A stretch of 64,000 nt of DNA from Clavelina lepadiformis (lineage: Eukaryota; Chordata; Ascidiacea; Aplousobranchia; Clavelinidae): positions 15,626,501 to 15,690,500 of the forward strand of contig NC_135247.1 of assembly GCF_947623445.1 (NCBI RefSeq), given 5' to 3'. The notes under the pieces were generated by a model that worked only from the letters and a program-made list of their open reading frames with translations, ran no database searches and was not told the origin of the DNA. Shown piece by piece: positions 1-10,062 of this stretch. Within the stretch, counting starts at the first letter, position 1; each line of letters begins with the position of its first letter. The position numbers and the translations under genes were made by a program.

Positions 1-1
1 G

Positions 2-151
2 TATTGTAAAAGATACAATTTATCAAAACAGCTAGCTGCGCCAATTCATAATGAAGAATCCTTGATATCGGCAAGCAATACAGAAGACAAAATACTTGGA
101 GCCAAATTAGGAATGCTGTGTCATAAAGGACTGAAAGGTGGAAAAGATTAA
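2..151 (+). CDS. C-terminal exon of an unidentified gene (partial)
   Basis: An open frame enters from the left edge of the window and runs for 49 codons to a TAA at 149-151, followed at once by A-rich sequence with AATAAA-like signals, so this reads as the last coding exon and start of the 3' UTR of a plus-strand gene. The peptide ends in a Gly/Lys-rich stretch (GLKGGKD). I do not recognise the family. It converges tail to tail with the minus-strand gene at 261-945. The true 5' end of the exon lies outside the window or may begin inside the first few bases. Confidence 0.4.
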   Translation, partial: YCKRYNLSKQLAAPIHNEESLISASNTEDKILGAKLGMLCHKGLKGGKD

Positions 152-260
152 TAAAAAAATAAAATAAATTACAATAAAAGTTTATAATATATACTTACTT
201 TACTGGGAAAAAAACTGGTATCAGAATATATCACAATATGAATTATTATAACTTTTTGTT

Positions 261-945
261 TTAAACCATAAAACTGATTGAAACTGTGTGGTCACTTAGG
301 TTGGTTACTACTTGGTTAAAGCAGAAATACCTAATTACTGCAAACAAAGCATCTTGTATAATGATGAAACTGTATAAAATGTGTATACTGTACCACATCT
401 CTTGAGATTTGTTGGGTTACCAATGTTTTCATCTAAAGTACCATCAACAGAAATGTTATTATCATCCCGGGAATTATTCCCATCTGCTTTGAGATCTACC
501 TCTTTTTCACTGGCAGCTGTTGAACAACAAACAGTCAAAGCAAGATATTCATATCTACATATCACATAAATACTGTAAACATAGGAACTGACTTGTGCAA
601 TCAATCCTATTTGTGATACAATAATACTCTAGAACACACTACTCTATTTATTCAATTGTAAGCTGTATTTAGTACCATCGTCATGTGATGTTTTCGTTTC
701 GCTATCATCAGTTTCACCATTGTGATCACTAGAGTCAGGTTTAGGAGCTGAAATATCATCAAAATTTTATTTCACTAAAACAACTTTGATCAATGTCCAA
801 CACTTATAAAGAAAGCGATTGCCTTTAAGCTTTCAAATATATTATATTTTTTTAAATGCTGAGTGGAAACAAATCTATAAAAAAGATAAACTTTTGAACC
901 TGAGGGCGTTTTTTTTTTCTTCCCCTTTCCTTTGTTTGGTGGCAT
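261..945 (-). CDS. Small lysine-rich then acidic hypothetical protein, four exons
   Basis: Proposed minus-strand exons are 945-900, 747-676, 516-421 (or 516-442 with an alternative in-frame donor) and 337-261, joined by GT-AG introns that are all phase 1, giving about 96 residues. The start is ATG at 945, encoding a basic opening (MPPNKGKGKKKKTPS); the middle is rich in Asp, Glu, Ser and Asn and looks disordered. If exon 2 is not spliced it reads on to a TAG at 644-646, giving a 49-residue form. I do not recognise the family. It lies downstream of ETFBKMT on the same strand with about 230 bp between, including an AATAAA on the minus strand near 1052. The last exon is the weakest part of the model. 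Confidence 0.35.
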
Positions 946-1175
946 GATAGTATTCTTAAATACAAAACAGTTCTAAACAGGCATAACTCTGTATACCAAA
1001 AAGGAAACAAACAAAACAAATATTATTACACTCAAAAAGCAATGCAAGGCTTTATTTTATTGGAAAACAACAGCAGCAGCAAATTTATGACAGTGATGTA
1101 CACAATTTATGACAAAACAAAATCATCACAAACTGGTTAATTTAAATCTTAAGCAACTTGGGAATTTGATTATTA

Positions 1176-2302
1176 TTAAACTGTTTCGGTTTCACAAACT
1201 TCCATAACTAAGGCTGTGGTATGCCCGTAGTTTTCAAGGATACATTGCTTCGGTAACTCATATTTGTGTAAAATTCTAAGATTGTTAAATGAGTTTAAAA
1301 AGCCTCTGTTCGGGTCACCTAAAATTATCCTGGTTGCTGGAGACTTTGCCCGGTGCAGAAAACCTTTTAACGCCTTTGTCATGTGCTCATCATAAAACAT
1401 ATCTCCGAGAATAATAAAATCCCACGTACACTGGGAAAGGATGGAGCTATTACTGGAGTCATTTTTCATTGAATCACACAGAAAATCAGTTGTAGAAACA
1501 TTAAAGCCACTACGTAAGACATCACTGCTGTTGATTGCAGCGTCAGGATAGTTCAGAGAAAAATTTAACTTTAAGGCTTCAGCTGCAGCAGAATCAATAT
1601 CATTGGCAAGGACGCAACGAGCTCCTTGCATGTAGCATGCTATTGCTGTAGCTCCGCAACCACTTCCAATATCCAGCACTCTCTGCACGATGCAATAAAC
1701 CACTAATCACTTTAACATGCAAAATCAGAAATTGCCTGTAATGATCACAGATCAACTTCAGTGATCACCAGAAGCGCTAGGGCAGTTAACTTCTATATAT
1801 ATATTTAACGTGTTTGCTTTGCATAGCAACATTCATTTTTTATTAACCCAGTTAATTGCTTGGTTACATTTTTTGGTATTACTTTAGGTTAATGACAAAT
1901 TACTACTATTTTATTTAAGCAAATTCTGATGTACCGTTACTTGACAAGAACCGTTAAATAGATTGAATGCATTTGGTCACAAGTCGAAATTAACTTATTT
2001 GATAAATATCGTACCTTATTTTTGATGAAGTCGGGGTTATCCATAACCCACCGTGTTACAGCTTGCCCACCTGGCCAGAAAAATGCCCAAAAAGGGTCCT
2101 TAAAAGCGCAATATTTCTCTGGTAAATGCCAGTGAGGACATTCTGGAGTAATAAGATAAAGCTGTATCTCTGGGACAAGATGGTGCCGAGATACGACAGT
2201 GTGCTGCTTAATTTGGCTGATAAATTTTTTTTCATCTTTTTGATTAGAGAAACATCTCCTAAGTAAATGATGAATCTGTACTTGCTTAAAACTACTTTTC
2301 AT
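1176..2302 (-). CDS. ETFBKMT: Electron transfer flavoprotein beta-subunit lysine methyltransferase
   Basis: This enzyme (METTL20 family) uses S-adenosylmethionine to methylate lysines of ETF-beta in the mitochondrial matrix. Two minus-strand exons, 2302-2015 and 1682-1176, join in phase 0 across a GT-AG intron and give 264 residues, close to the human length as I recall it. The basic N-terminus fits a mitochondrial presequence. Family signatures are visible: LVPEIQLYLITPE around residue 42, FWPGGQAVTRW near 75, the SAM-binding loop LDIGSGCGATAIA near 99-111, VLANDID near 117, and the post-I motif ILGDMFYDEH. No catalytic element seems missing. The ATG at 2302 is the only one that keeps the presequence in frame. 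Confidence 0.94.
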
Positions 2303-3203
2303 TACACTGTTACAGTGTTAAATAATGTTTTAGAAACCTAAGCACTGTTAGCTGGGCATCATCAAACAATATATTATACAGCGAAATGCTAGTTACACAA
2401 GGGACCAACCCACGGCTGGTGAATGTTTATTAGTCACTTATAAAAAAGTACAAATGCACTTCCTTTTTTTCTTAAATGTTTCTTTGCAACATATTTAGAT
2501 TACTATTTTCTGTTTCATATTTTAGAAATGAATCAACCACAGTTGATATTTTATATACATTGAAACCTAGCTAAATGTAGCTGTGGCTTTGCTAAATGCA
2601 AACCTGTAGTAGCTCAGATAGGGGATTATGAAAAAGTGCCGAATTATACAAACAGGTAGTAACACACTGATATGCATATTTATGATACTGAAATGATTTT
2701 ATGCATACGGCATACTTAGAGTAGTAGGAAACACTGAAAGATGGTTTGCTGGCAACGAAGGCATCTAGTCTTCTAAACCAAATTTAGTGCAACAAAGTCA
2801 CTATCTTAATTTGGACATTTGTTGCTAGACTCATCTGACTATACAGAAGGTGCATGCTTGCCAGCCTAAAGTTTACATATAGATTCACTAATCTAAACTT
2901 TCATTATTGTGCTAAATATAAAATCTGAAATTGGAATGAAAAGAAAAGCGACAAGACAAACGTACATGCTAAAACCGTACATTTTTTCTCCTTAATTGCC
3001 AATGTGATACCATCAAATATCAACAACAAGGATTTCATTCAACGGCCGCTACATGCATTTTTTATGCACTTACAGTATAAATTGTAATCACGCCTGTTCA
3101 AACAATTAAAATACATTTACCAATTGAGTTTACTTGTACACTATTACTTATGCACTACAAGTACTACTACTACCTTATCATACACTACTTATGCTCATAT
3201 TTA

Positions 3204-3305
3204 GGGTCTAGCATACAAGTGCACAACCAGATGACATAACAATTTGACTAGCTGGGGTCTAGTATACAAAGGTATTCTGTGGCTGTGCACTTCTATACTA
3301 GACCC
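3204..3305 (+). repeat. Palindromic MITE-like repeat, copy A
   Basis: A 102-bp element that begins GGGTCTAGCATACAAGTGCA and ends with the near-perfect reverse complement (TGCACTTCTATACTAGACCC). A third arm of the same motif (GGGGTCTAGTATACAAAGG) begins near 3254 inside it. No clear target-site duplication is visible. Confidence 0.75.
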
Positions 3306-3455
3306 GAAATGTACACAATCTAATGTTGGCTTGTTTGTTTAATTTTACTATGTGTAATTTAACAGTTTGGTTACTTCGGCATCTTTCTTTCATCCCCAAG
3401 AAGCATTTTGGTTATTTAATTAGGAAAATTTTGTCATGGACTATGTGTAAAGATG

Positions 3456-3558
3456 GGGTCTAGTATACAAGTGCACAGCCACAGGATGCCTTTGTATACC
3501 AGACCCCAGCTACTTAAATTGTGACGTCACCTGGTAGAGCACTTATATACTAGAATCC
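3456..3558 (-). repeat. Palindromic MITE-like repeat, copy B
   Basis: This 103-bp copy matches copy A along its whole length in the opposite orientation. It starts GGGTCTAGTATACAAGTGCA, carries the internal arm ending CAGACCCC near 3505, has a TGACGTCA core near 3522, and ends in a decayed arm (ATACTAGAATCC). Confidence 0.75.
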
Positions 3559-4353
3559 ACATTTCTTCTGACTAGCAAAACTGTGACAAATTAGGCAAAC
3601 TACTAAATGAAATGAATGTGAGTTAATTGAGCTCTTCAGTAGTAGGTAAATGCAATATGGAAATATATTTACATTTTTAACAATAAGTATTAACTAGTAC
3701 TGAACCTGACCTTGATTTGCACTCACAAACAACTGACACTATACAGCATGTATGCTACATAACCACAAAACTACGCAAGCTTGGTAAATACTCACATAGG
3801 CCTACATACCATAGTTGAAAGCATGAGACCCTTGAGATTTTTCAAGACTTTATTTGGTGCACCCGAATGTTGCTGAACATGAAGGTCCACAGGCTAAGTG
3901 TTTGGGCTAGTGTTTATTGCAGACTGCAAAATGGTGCACAGTGATTTTATCCGTCCTGCAGCCCTGAGATCTCGTCAAAAAGTACCATGCTTTCCAGCCT
4001 GGCATATCATACATGTAATAGCTTCGATACTTAAGTATGATTAATTACATTTCCATCTAACCTCTAACTGCCTAATGGAGGCCTTTAATAATTGCATCAG
4101 AGTTATCACACGCTGACCGACCTCCCATTACTATACGTCCTGACGTCTACGGACAGATAGGCCTAGCAGGCTAGCCTAAACCTTGGCCACCCAAAAGAAC
4201 TCCTTCAATTGTTTCTTTATATCTTTTTATGTTTACAAACAGAGAAAGGTTGTAGAAATACCCAATTGTTAAAACTTAAAAGACTCGATGTACCTTTGCG
4301 ATAAACAGGTCGATCGTGATCGACATATTGTGCACACCTGGATTACAAAATGC

Positions 4354-4450
4354 GGGTCTGGTGCACAACCACAGGATGCATTTCTATGCTACTAGACCCC
4401 GTCTACTCAAATTGTGACGTCATTTGGTTGTGCACTTCTGCAGTGGACCC
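4354..4450 (-). repeat. Palindromic MITE-like repeat, copy C
   Basis: A 97-bp copy in the same orientation as copy B. The left arm has lost about nine bases (GGGTCTGGTGCACAACC), the internal arm ends CTAGACCCC near 4400, the TGACGTCA core is kept near 4417, and the right arm ends GTGGACCC. Confidence 0.7.
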
Positions 4451-5934
4451 GAATTATGCTACCCGTTGCACAAAAGTATGACAACCCAGATGGCCTTACT
4501 GAGGTTTTAGATATGACGTCACCCAACGTAGGTTGTATAGTGACGTCATAAAAACAAGTGTACTGCAACTGAGTACTGTACTGCAGGTTAAATGTTCTTT
4601 GAAATCAAAGACAGTCAATATTTTCCTGAAATTTTCGTTTAATTGTGTAGAGAAAGCCCTGTGCTAGTTATTTGTATAAACATTCCATGATGCAATGCTT
4701 AAACCATGTGCAACTTGCTAAAGAATTAAAATGTTGCCATTGTTAAGTATAATTTAATCGATGAAATCAAAACATTTTGCCTTCTCAAGCAAAACCATAT
4801 CACTGCTTGAGAAAAATGTGTTACATTTACACCATAAGTTGGGTCATCTTTACAACTTTTGGAAAATTAACTTCGTAATTAATTTCACGCTCCACTGCAC
4901 GTGGCGCTAGCCGACATTTCCGCGACACAAAGTTATTCTAATTTAAAATTTGCGGTGCTCAAGGGTGATACGTTCAAATTCCGCAATTTTTTATATATCC
5001 TATCTCTGAAGTTTTGAGTTCGACATTATAATCGTGGTTTTCGCGTTGTTTTAACTTTTCTCAAGTTTTTTTTTAATCTTAGCTTTATTTGATGACTTGC
5101 CCGAAATCAAGGACTCTAACCTTTTTACTGGGCTACTAATCTTTGTGGTGCAGAATGTACGAATGACGCAACTGCACGGTAAAGGCGCACCATACATTAT
5201 ATGATTGATTCTCAGGCAGAGGCAAAATCCGTAATTCAGTTCACTGAGCCAAGCAAGCTGCTATTAAAGATGCATAGCTGACAAGATTGTGTGGTCGCAG
5301 AATAGCAGACGCGAAAACTAAGCGAGTAAGGTTCGAGACTCAGCGTTTCAACAGAAACACGCTGCTGCTGTTACTGTTCCTAGTAATAGCACACCAGACA
5401 GATGTTCTTGTTTGTGGTCTTTGGTTCAGGTTAACAAGTTCAAACTTCGAAATTGTAATCGAGGAAGGTATTAATTTTGGTATTACAGTAAGCGATTCTT
5501 TCTATCTAGGTGATATGTGATTACTGATTAGCAGATGCTACTGTAATAACTTTTTGCAATCTACTAGTTGTTTCGTTTTTTTTGTGTTAATTTGGTTTTA
5601 AATTCGTTAAAATTATAAACAAGTTTGTGGGTTTGGTGGCCATGCTACCATCTTATAGCACAATTCTATTGCCATCTTGCATGTTTTAAGCCCTTGGGCT
5701 TTGCTCCTTTTTCCTGCTCGTAAATTGTTTGTGAGCATGTGTTTTATTATGCTATAACTACAACAGTTAACATCCTAACTTTCGCTTCGCACAGTTAATG
5801 GCAAAAAATAAACAATACAAAAAATGTGGTGCTCAATATTGTAAGCCTTAGAAACATAAAAAAAATACATCATAACAGCAAAGTTAACTAACACAAGCGT
5901 CAATAGCAAGTTTTTCTTTTATGGTCACTCTTTT

Positions 5935-6939
5935 TCAACTTTCAGTTTGTTTTGTTTTTCTTTTTAGAGGTACATCCTTTAAGACAGACGTTTTATTCGA
6001 CGACATATTGCAGGTATTTAGCCTATTGTTTTTATTTCCAAATCTGCTTCTTTTTTCGTTTATGCGTTTCGTGGATTTCGTTTGTGATACTGAATCAACC
6101 CTGGAAGATGTTTGCATGCTGTCAATTTTGCTATTTTGTCTCATTCTTGCTCTCTGCAAAGTACAAAAACAGGCATTCGTAGAAGGCATGCACATGGCAG
6201 CATAATAATTGCCATAGTGCATAGAACTTATCCCATTAGTGATGTCACAATAAAACATGATTCAGTAACATTAACTTTTCGTTTCGTATTATCCTTTTGT
6301 ACTGGTTGGGTGGAAAAATTTGTCAGACATTAGATTGGGGTCTAAATGAAAACAGATTCACAAATGGTGGTATGTGGTTCAAAAAAGTCTGGGAAACCCT
6401 GCACTATGGTACTTAATTTAAACTATATTAATTTAAACAAGCTGCAAACAGGTCAATAAGCCAGATTTGTGTAGACATAAGTATACACTTTTACCTTTGC
6501 AAAACTGGGACATGTGTGAGGCAAATTGTATGCTGGAAGTCTTCCACATTTTAATGCCTTGCGATTCGAATAGACCATTATATCATCAGGATTAAAATGG
6601 TTTTCACATATGAATGCGCTGTTGACCAGTAACAAATCATTATATTATCTTAGTTTTATACTATAACATCACGTCAAAAACCACAAGACAAGGTAGAAGT
6701 GAAAATGAATATACTCGCAGTGGCATACATGTAAAATCATACTTTTCTTTGTGAAGCAACCATTTAATGTTATCATCTTTGCTGCTGTCTCGCAATGAAA
6801 GGATGAGTCTTGTTAACACTTCCCGATGACGTCTTTCTTTGTCTGTTCTAGCGAAATCGGGTCGGCGAATTGCAAAGCAGGACCTTTTGTTTTTTGATTT
6901 TGAATTATATGTACACCCTGGTATACAGCAGTTAGACAT
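5935..6939 (-). CDS. THAP-type zinc finger protein
   Basis: THAP domains are C2CH zinc modules that bind DNA and are related to P-element transposase DNA-binding domains. Three minus-strand exons, 6939-6743, 6618-6495 and 6153-5935, splice in phases 2 and 0 to give 179 residues. The domain fills residues 1-95: Met-Ser-Asn-Cys-Cys-Ile-Pro-Gly-Cys at the start, a Trp near residue 60 (IKWLLHKE), then ICENHF supplying the last Cys and His, and GRLPAYNLP in place of the usual AVPTI box. The remaining 72 residues are basic and Ser/Asn-rich with no visible domain. Joining exons 1 and 2 restores the Cys-x2-His spacing, which supports the splice. The third exon is less certain. Confidence 0.72.
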
Positions 6940-9900
6940 GACAACAAATTATTTCATGCACTGTAAAAAACAATTTTAATGACTACTATTTAAGATGCCT
7001 GTTTTGTAGTTAATATTTTATTATTTGTATAAAAAATTAAATTCTTTCTATTCTAGAAAAATATTATTAAATTCTCAAAATTATTTTTATTAAATTCATG
7101 AAACTCAATTTTGTGTACGAAGTTTTTGCAAAAATGTTTTGCCAACATTGCACAAAGGTCATGATGTGTTGTACCAGTAATAACAGCGCAATTATTATGA
7201 TGTTATTGGTTATTCAATTGACCTGGAAAATGCAACCTTTCTTCAAAATGATAAAGAATGTCCATTTTTATGGCTGTCCAAGTGTAGCACTTTATCTAGC
7301 ACAAGTGCTGTAAGGAGAAGTTCCGAGTCCAAACAAAACGGTGTGTTTTTTTAAACTTAATGCAAAAGTTGCTTTTGTATGATACGAGAATAAAGTGACC
7401 GGCTTTAAACTTCAAATGATATACTACACACTATGCCAAATTTTATGTACTAAAGTTAAGTGTAGTAGCAATGTGTCATAACACAACCAAAACCAGGCTC
7501 ATTTGCATATCAGTTTAGTATGCTTTGGACTACTATTCCATAAAATGGCATCAAAAAACCATGATTCACACTTTTTTTAACAGTGATGCAAAATAAACAC
7601 TAATATTTTTGGCCTAAAAACCCACTTTTAGCTACTTTTATGCTAATTTTAGCCAAATTTGGCACCCGACTTGGGACATTGAAGCACCCCAACTGCTAGA
7701 GTAATTTCCAGGTTAGAAAACAACACCAACCATGCTGCCTTCTGATTGGTCTAAACAGGTTTATTAAAGCTTTATGTAGGAGTACAACAAAAGCATAGTG
7801 ATCTTAGTTTTAGGTCTTTGATACCTCCTTAATATGTATTCTAACTTTCCATCAACCCACTGTTAAACATAAAACTAATAGAATCCACTTTTTATGCTCA
7901 TTATTTTAAAGTCAAAATACTTCATGCGTCAAAAGTCTTGCTAGTTAGCTATATATTTGGGGCCACAAGACGTGAAAATATGACTGATTTTAACTTTCCA
8001 AACCCTAACATTTTGTGGAGCTGAAGACTGAAATAAGTTATTTAATGATCCAGAAAATTGTAACTTTTCTCAACGTTAATGCAAGTTATCAGTAAGTGTA
8101 TTGAACAGGAAATGGTAAAAAGCTTTCAAGTTTACTACAAACAATTAATTGCCAAAAGTATGTCACATTTTTGCTACTTATAAAGTATTTATAATTCAGG
8201 TCATCGTGATTATGAATCACAACAAAATTTCTAAAAATAAATCAATCTGAAAAATCCATGCAATAAAAAAATATTACCTGCGGCCATAGGCTAACTAATC
8301 ATCTATTGAGCAAGGTTGTATTCACCATAAAAACTGTAAGATCTAGGTATAGTCATCATTCTATCTAATTTAAATGAAACACTTTCCACCACTTGCAACA
8401 CAACACTATGGGGAGACTGATAGGAAAGGCCGTGTAAGTATGCTAAGGCTTTTATAAGACTATTTGTATCAAAGTGAATCGTGAGTAAGGTACCGGTAAC
8501 AATGGTAACTTCATTGTTTGGCATAGTTCACATTTAAACAGCCTGCATAATGTGGAAAAAATGATTCAATCCCTTATTTTTAAAATCAGAGCACAATGTT
8601 TCTAGACCCTTTACTTATTTTACTGCAAGAAATAAGTAACCTTTACCCCGAACTGCAGAGTAATGGCCCTTTTAAGCAAGATCTTGGGTGTGCTAAACAC
8701 CCAAAAATGACAAATGTGGTGCGCAAAAATGCTCAGACACAATGGAAGAAGTGCGCAGTTGCTTGCGCAATTATACAGTTTGACTTATTCAATCTTTGAT
8801 TTAATATTGAGTGCAAAGAAGTTCTGTCCAAGTGACTAAGTGCAAAATAACGCACTTTAAGTTCAGCACTGAAGCTCATGAAAACCAGTATTGAGTTCGT
8901 ATGTGCCAAACTCTGCCGTCTGGTTTTCACCAAGACATTCTTATCACAAACTCATTCCACCGTGACGTGTTTGACTTTTTCAGGTGGTTCCCCTTGTTAC
9001 AGCAGGTTTCTTTGGCGCACAAAATCCTATTGGGCGTTTCTGATATTAAAACTTCTAATCGGGTAACAAGGGCTATAAAAATTTTTCACATTATTACTTT
9101 AGCAGCGGTGAAGTAGATGATTAGTCACAGCTCACTGGGTTTAGTTTTCACTATTGACGATAGGCTATAGCCGATCACTAAGATGCTGGTATTCTTCACA
9201 AAAACACGAACACTGCAGCACTGAATCTGCATGCCATTTACGATCTTTCTTACAATTGATTTTGGAATATAGCCTTTTTCTTAATGATATATGTTACTAT
9301 GAAAGTATAAATGCATTAATTATTTGTAAGCTACTGGGGTTTTAAAAAGAAGGCTGGCCTTTTAAGGAACAGCGCTCGTGTAGTCTATGGCTTACTGCTA
9401 TTCAACTAAGTGCTGCTAGACAATATACAAACCGTGATATGAAACTTGCTTAATGCTTTGTAACTTGATAAACGTTTAACAAACAGATAGGCGAAAAACT
9501 TAAGTACCAGAAACGCTTCTTTTTTTAAACGCTTGCTTGCTTGTTTTTCATCGCAGTAAACCGCCATTAACGTAAGCATATTTTCACGTGCTGGATTTTC
9601 TTGGTAAGCAAAGGACAGTGTAAAACAACTTCGACTTTTGTATTTGTTGTAACATGATAATTAGTAAAAGGACCACAGCGCGTTAGCTTCGCGAAGTCTT
9701 CATTTTATCATCAGAAGTAAAGGCAGGCAACATTTAAACTTTAATTGCTTTTTTTAGGCTACCCACATTAAAAAAGGGCATAGAAAATATGAGAGGTATC
9801 TCATATTGTGTATTTTGCGTGTTTGCTAAAGGTAACGTCACAGGCAATGCAATTTTGTGCACGTTTGCGGATCGTACCAATCGCTTGCCGGAACCTTTAC

Positions 9901-10062
9901 TTTGCCATGCTTTAATGACGATATCGGTAAATAGGTCGTCATGTTTGGATAATAATTGAAAAAGGTGAAATTGTGGTACGCCTGCTGAAGTTAATCCTTT
10001 TTATGGATCGGGATTCTATCATGACATCAGCTGAAATTTTACCAATCTAATATTCAGGCAAA
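6940..10062. other. Intergenic region, no supported gene
   Basis: AT-rich DNA between the THAP gene and TMEM236. It holds one copy of an interspersed repeat (8690-8925, listed separately) and a 73-codon minus-strand open frame (8303-8524) whose composition looks protein-like but which I cannot assign. Confidence 0.45.
8690..8925. repeat. Interspersed repeat, copy 1
   Basis: This stretch aligns by eye with 49700-50190. Shared blocks include an AAAAATGACAA box, GCACAAAAATG/GCGCAAAAATG followed by CAGACRCAATGGAAG, ACAGTTTGACTTAT, AAGTGCAAAATAA and CAGTATTGAGT. The present copy keeps GTGCCAAACTCTG near 8901-8913, where the second copy is interrupted by a hAT element. The class of the repeat is unknown and its outer ends are approximate. 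Confidence 0.6.

Larger units (their letters stand above)
2303..5934. other. Intergenic region with palindromic repeats, no supported gene
   Basis: AT-rich sequence between ETFBKMT and the THAP gene. Apart from three copies of a roughly 100-bp palindromic repeat (3204-3305, 3456-3558, 4354-4450, listed separately) I see no conserved coding sequence. An open frame at 5287-5520 has no family signature or convincing splice context. Confidence 0.5.

Noticed and set aside
5287-5520. 77-codon plus-strand frame with a hydrophobic Leu-rich stretch
   Set aside because: No splice context, conserved motif or plausible downstream exon.
6380-6405. hAT-like right end (GTCTGGGAAACCCTG)
   Set aside because: No matching left end or 8-bp duplication could be found nearby, so it cannot be delimited as an element.
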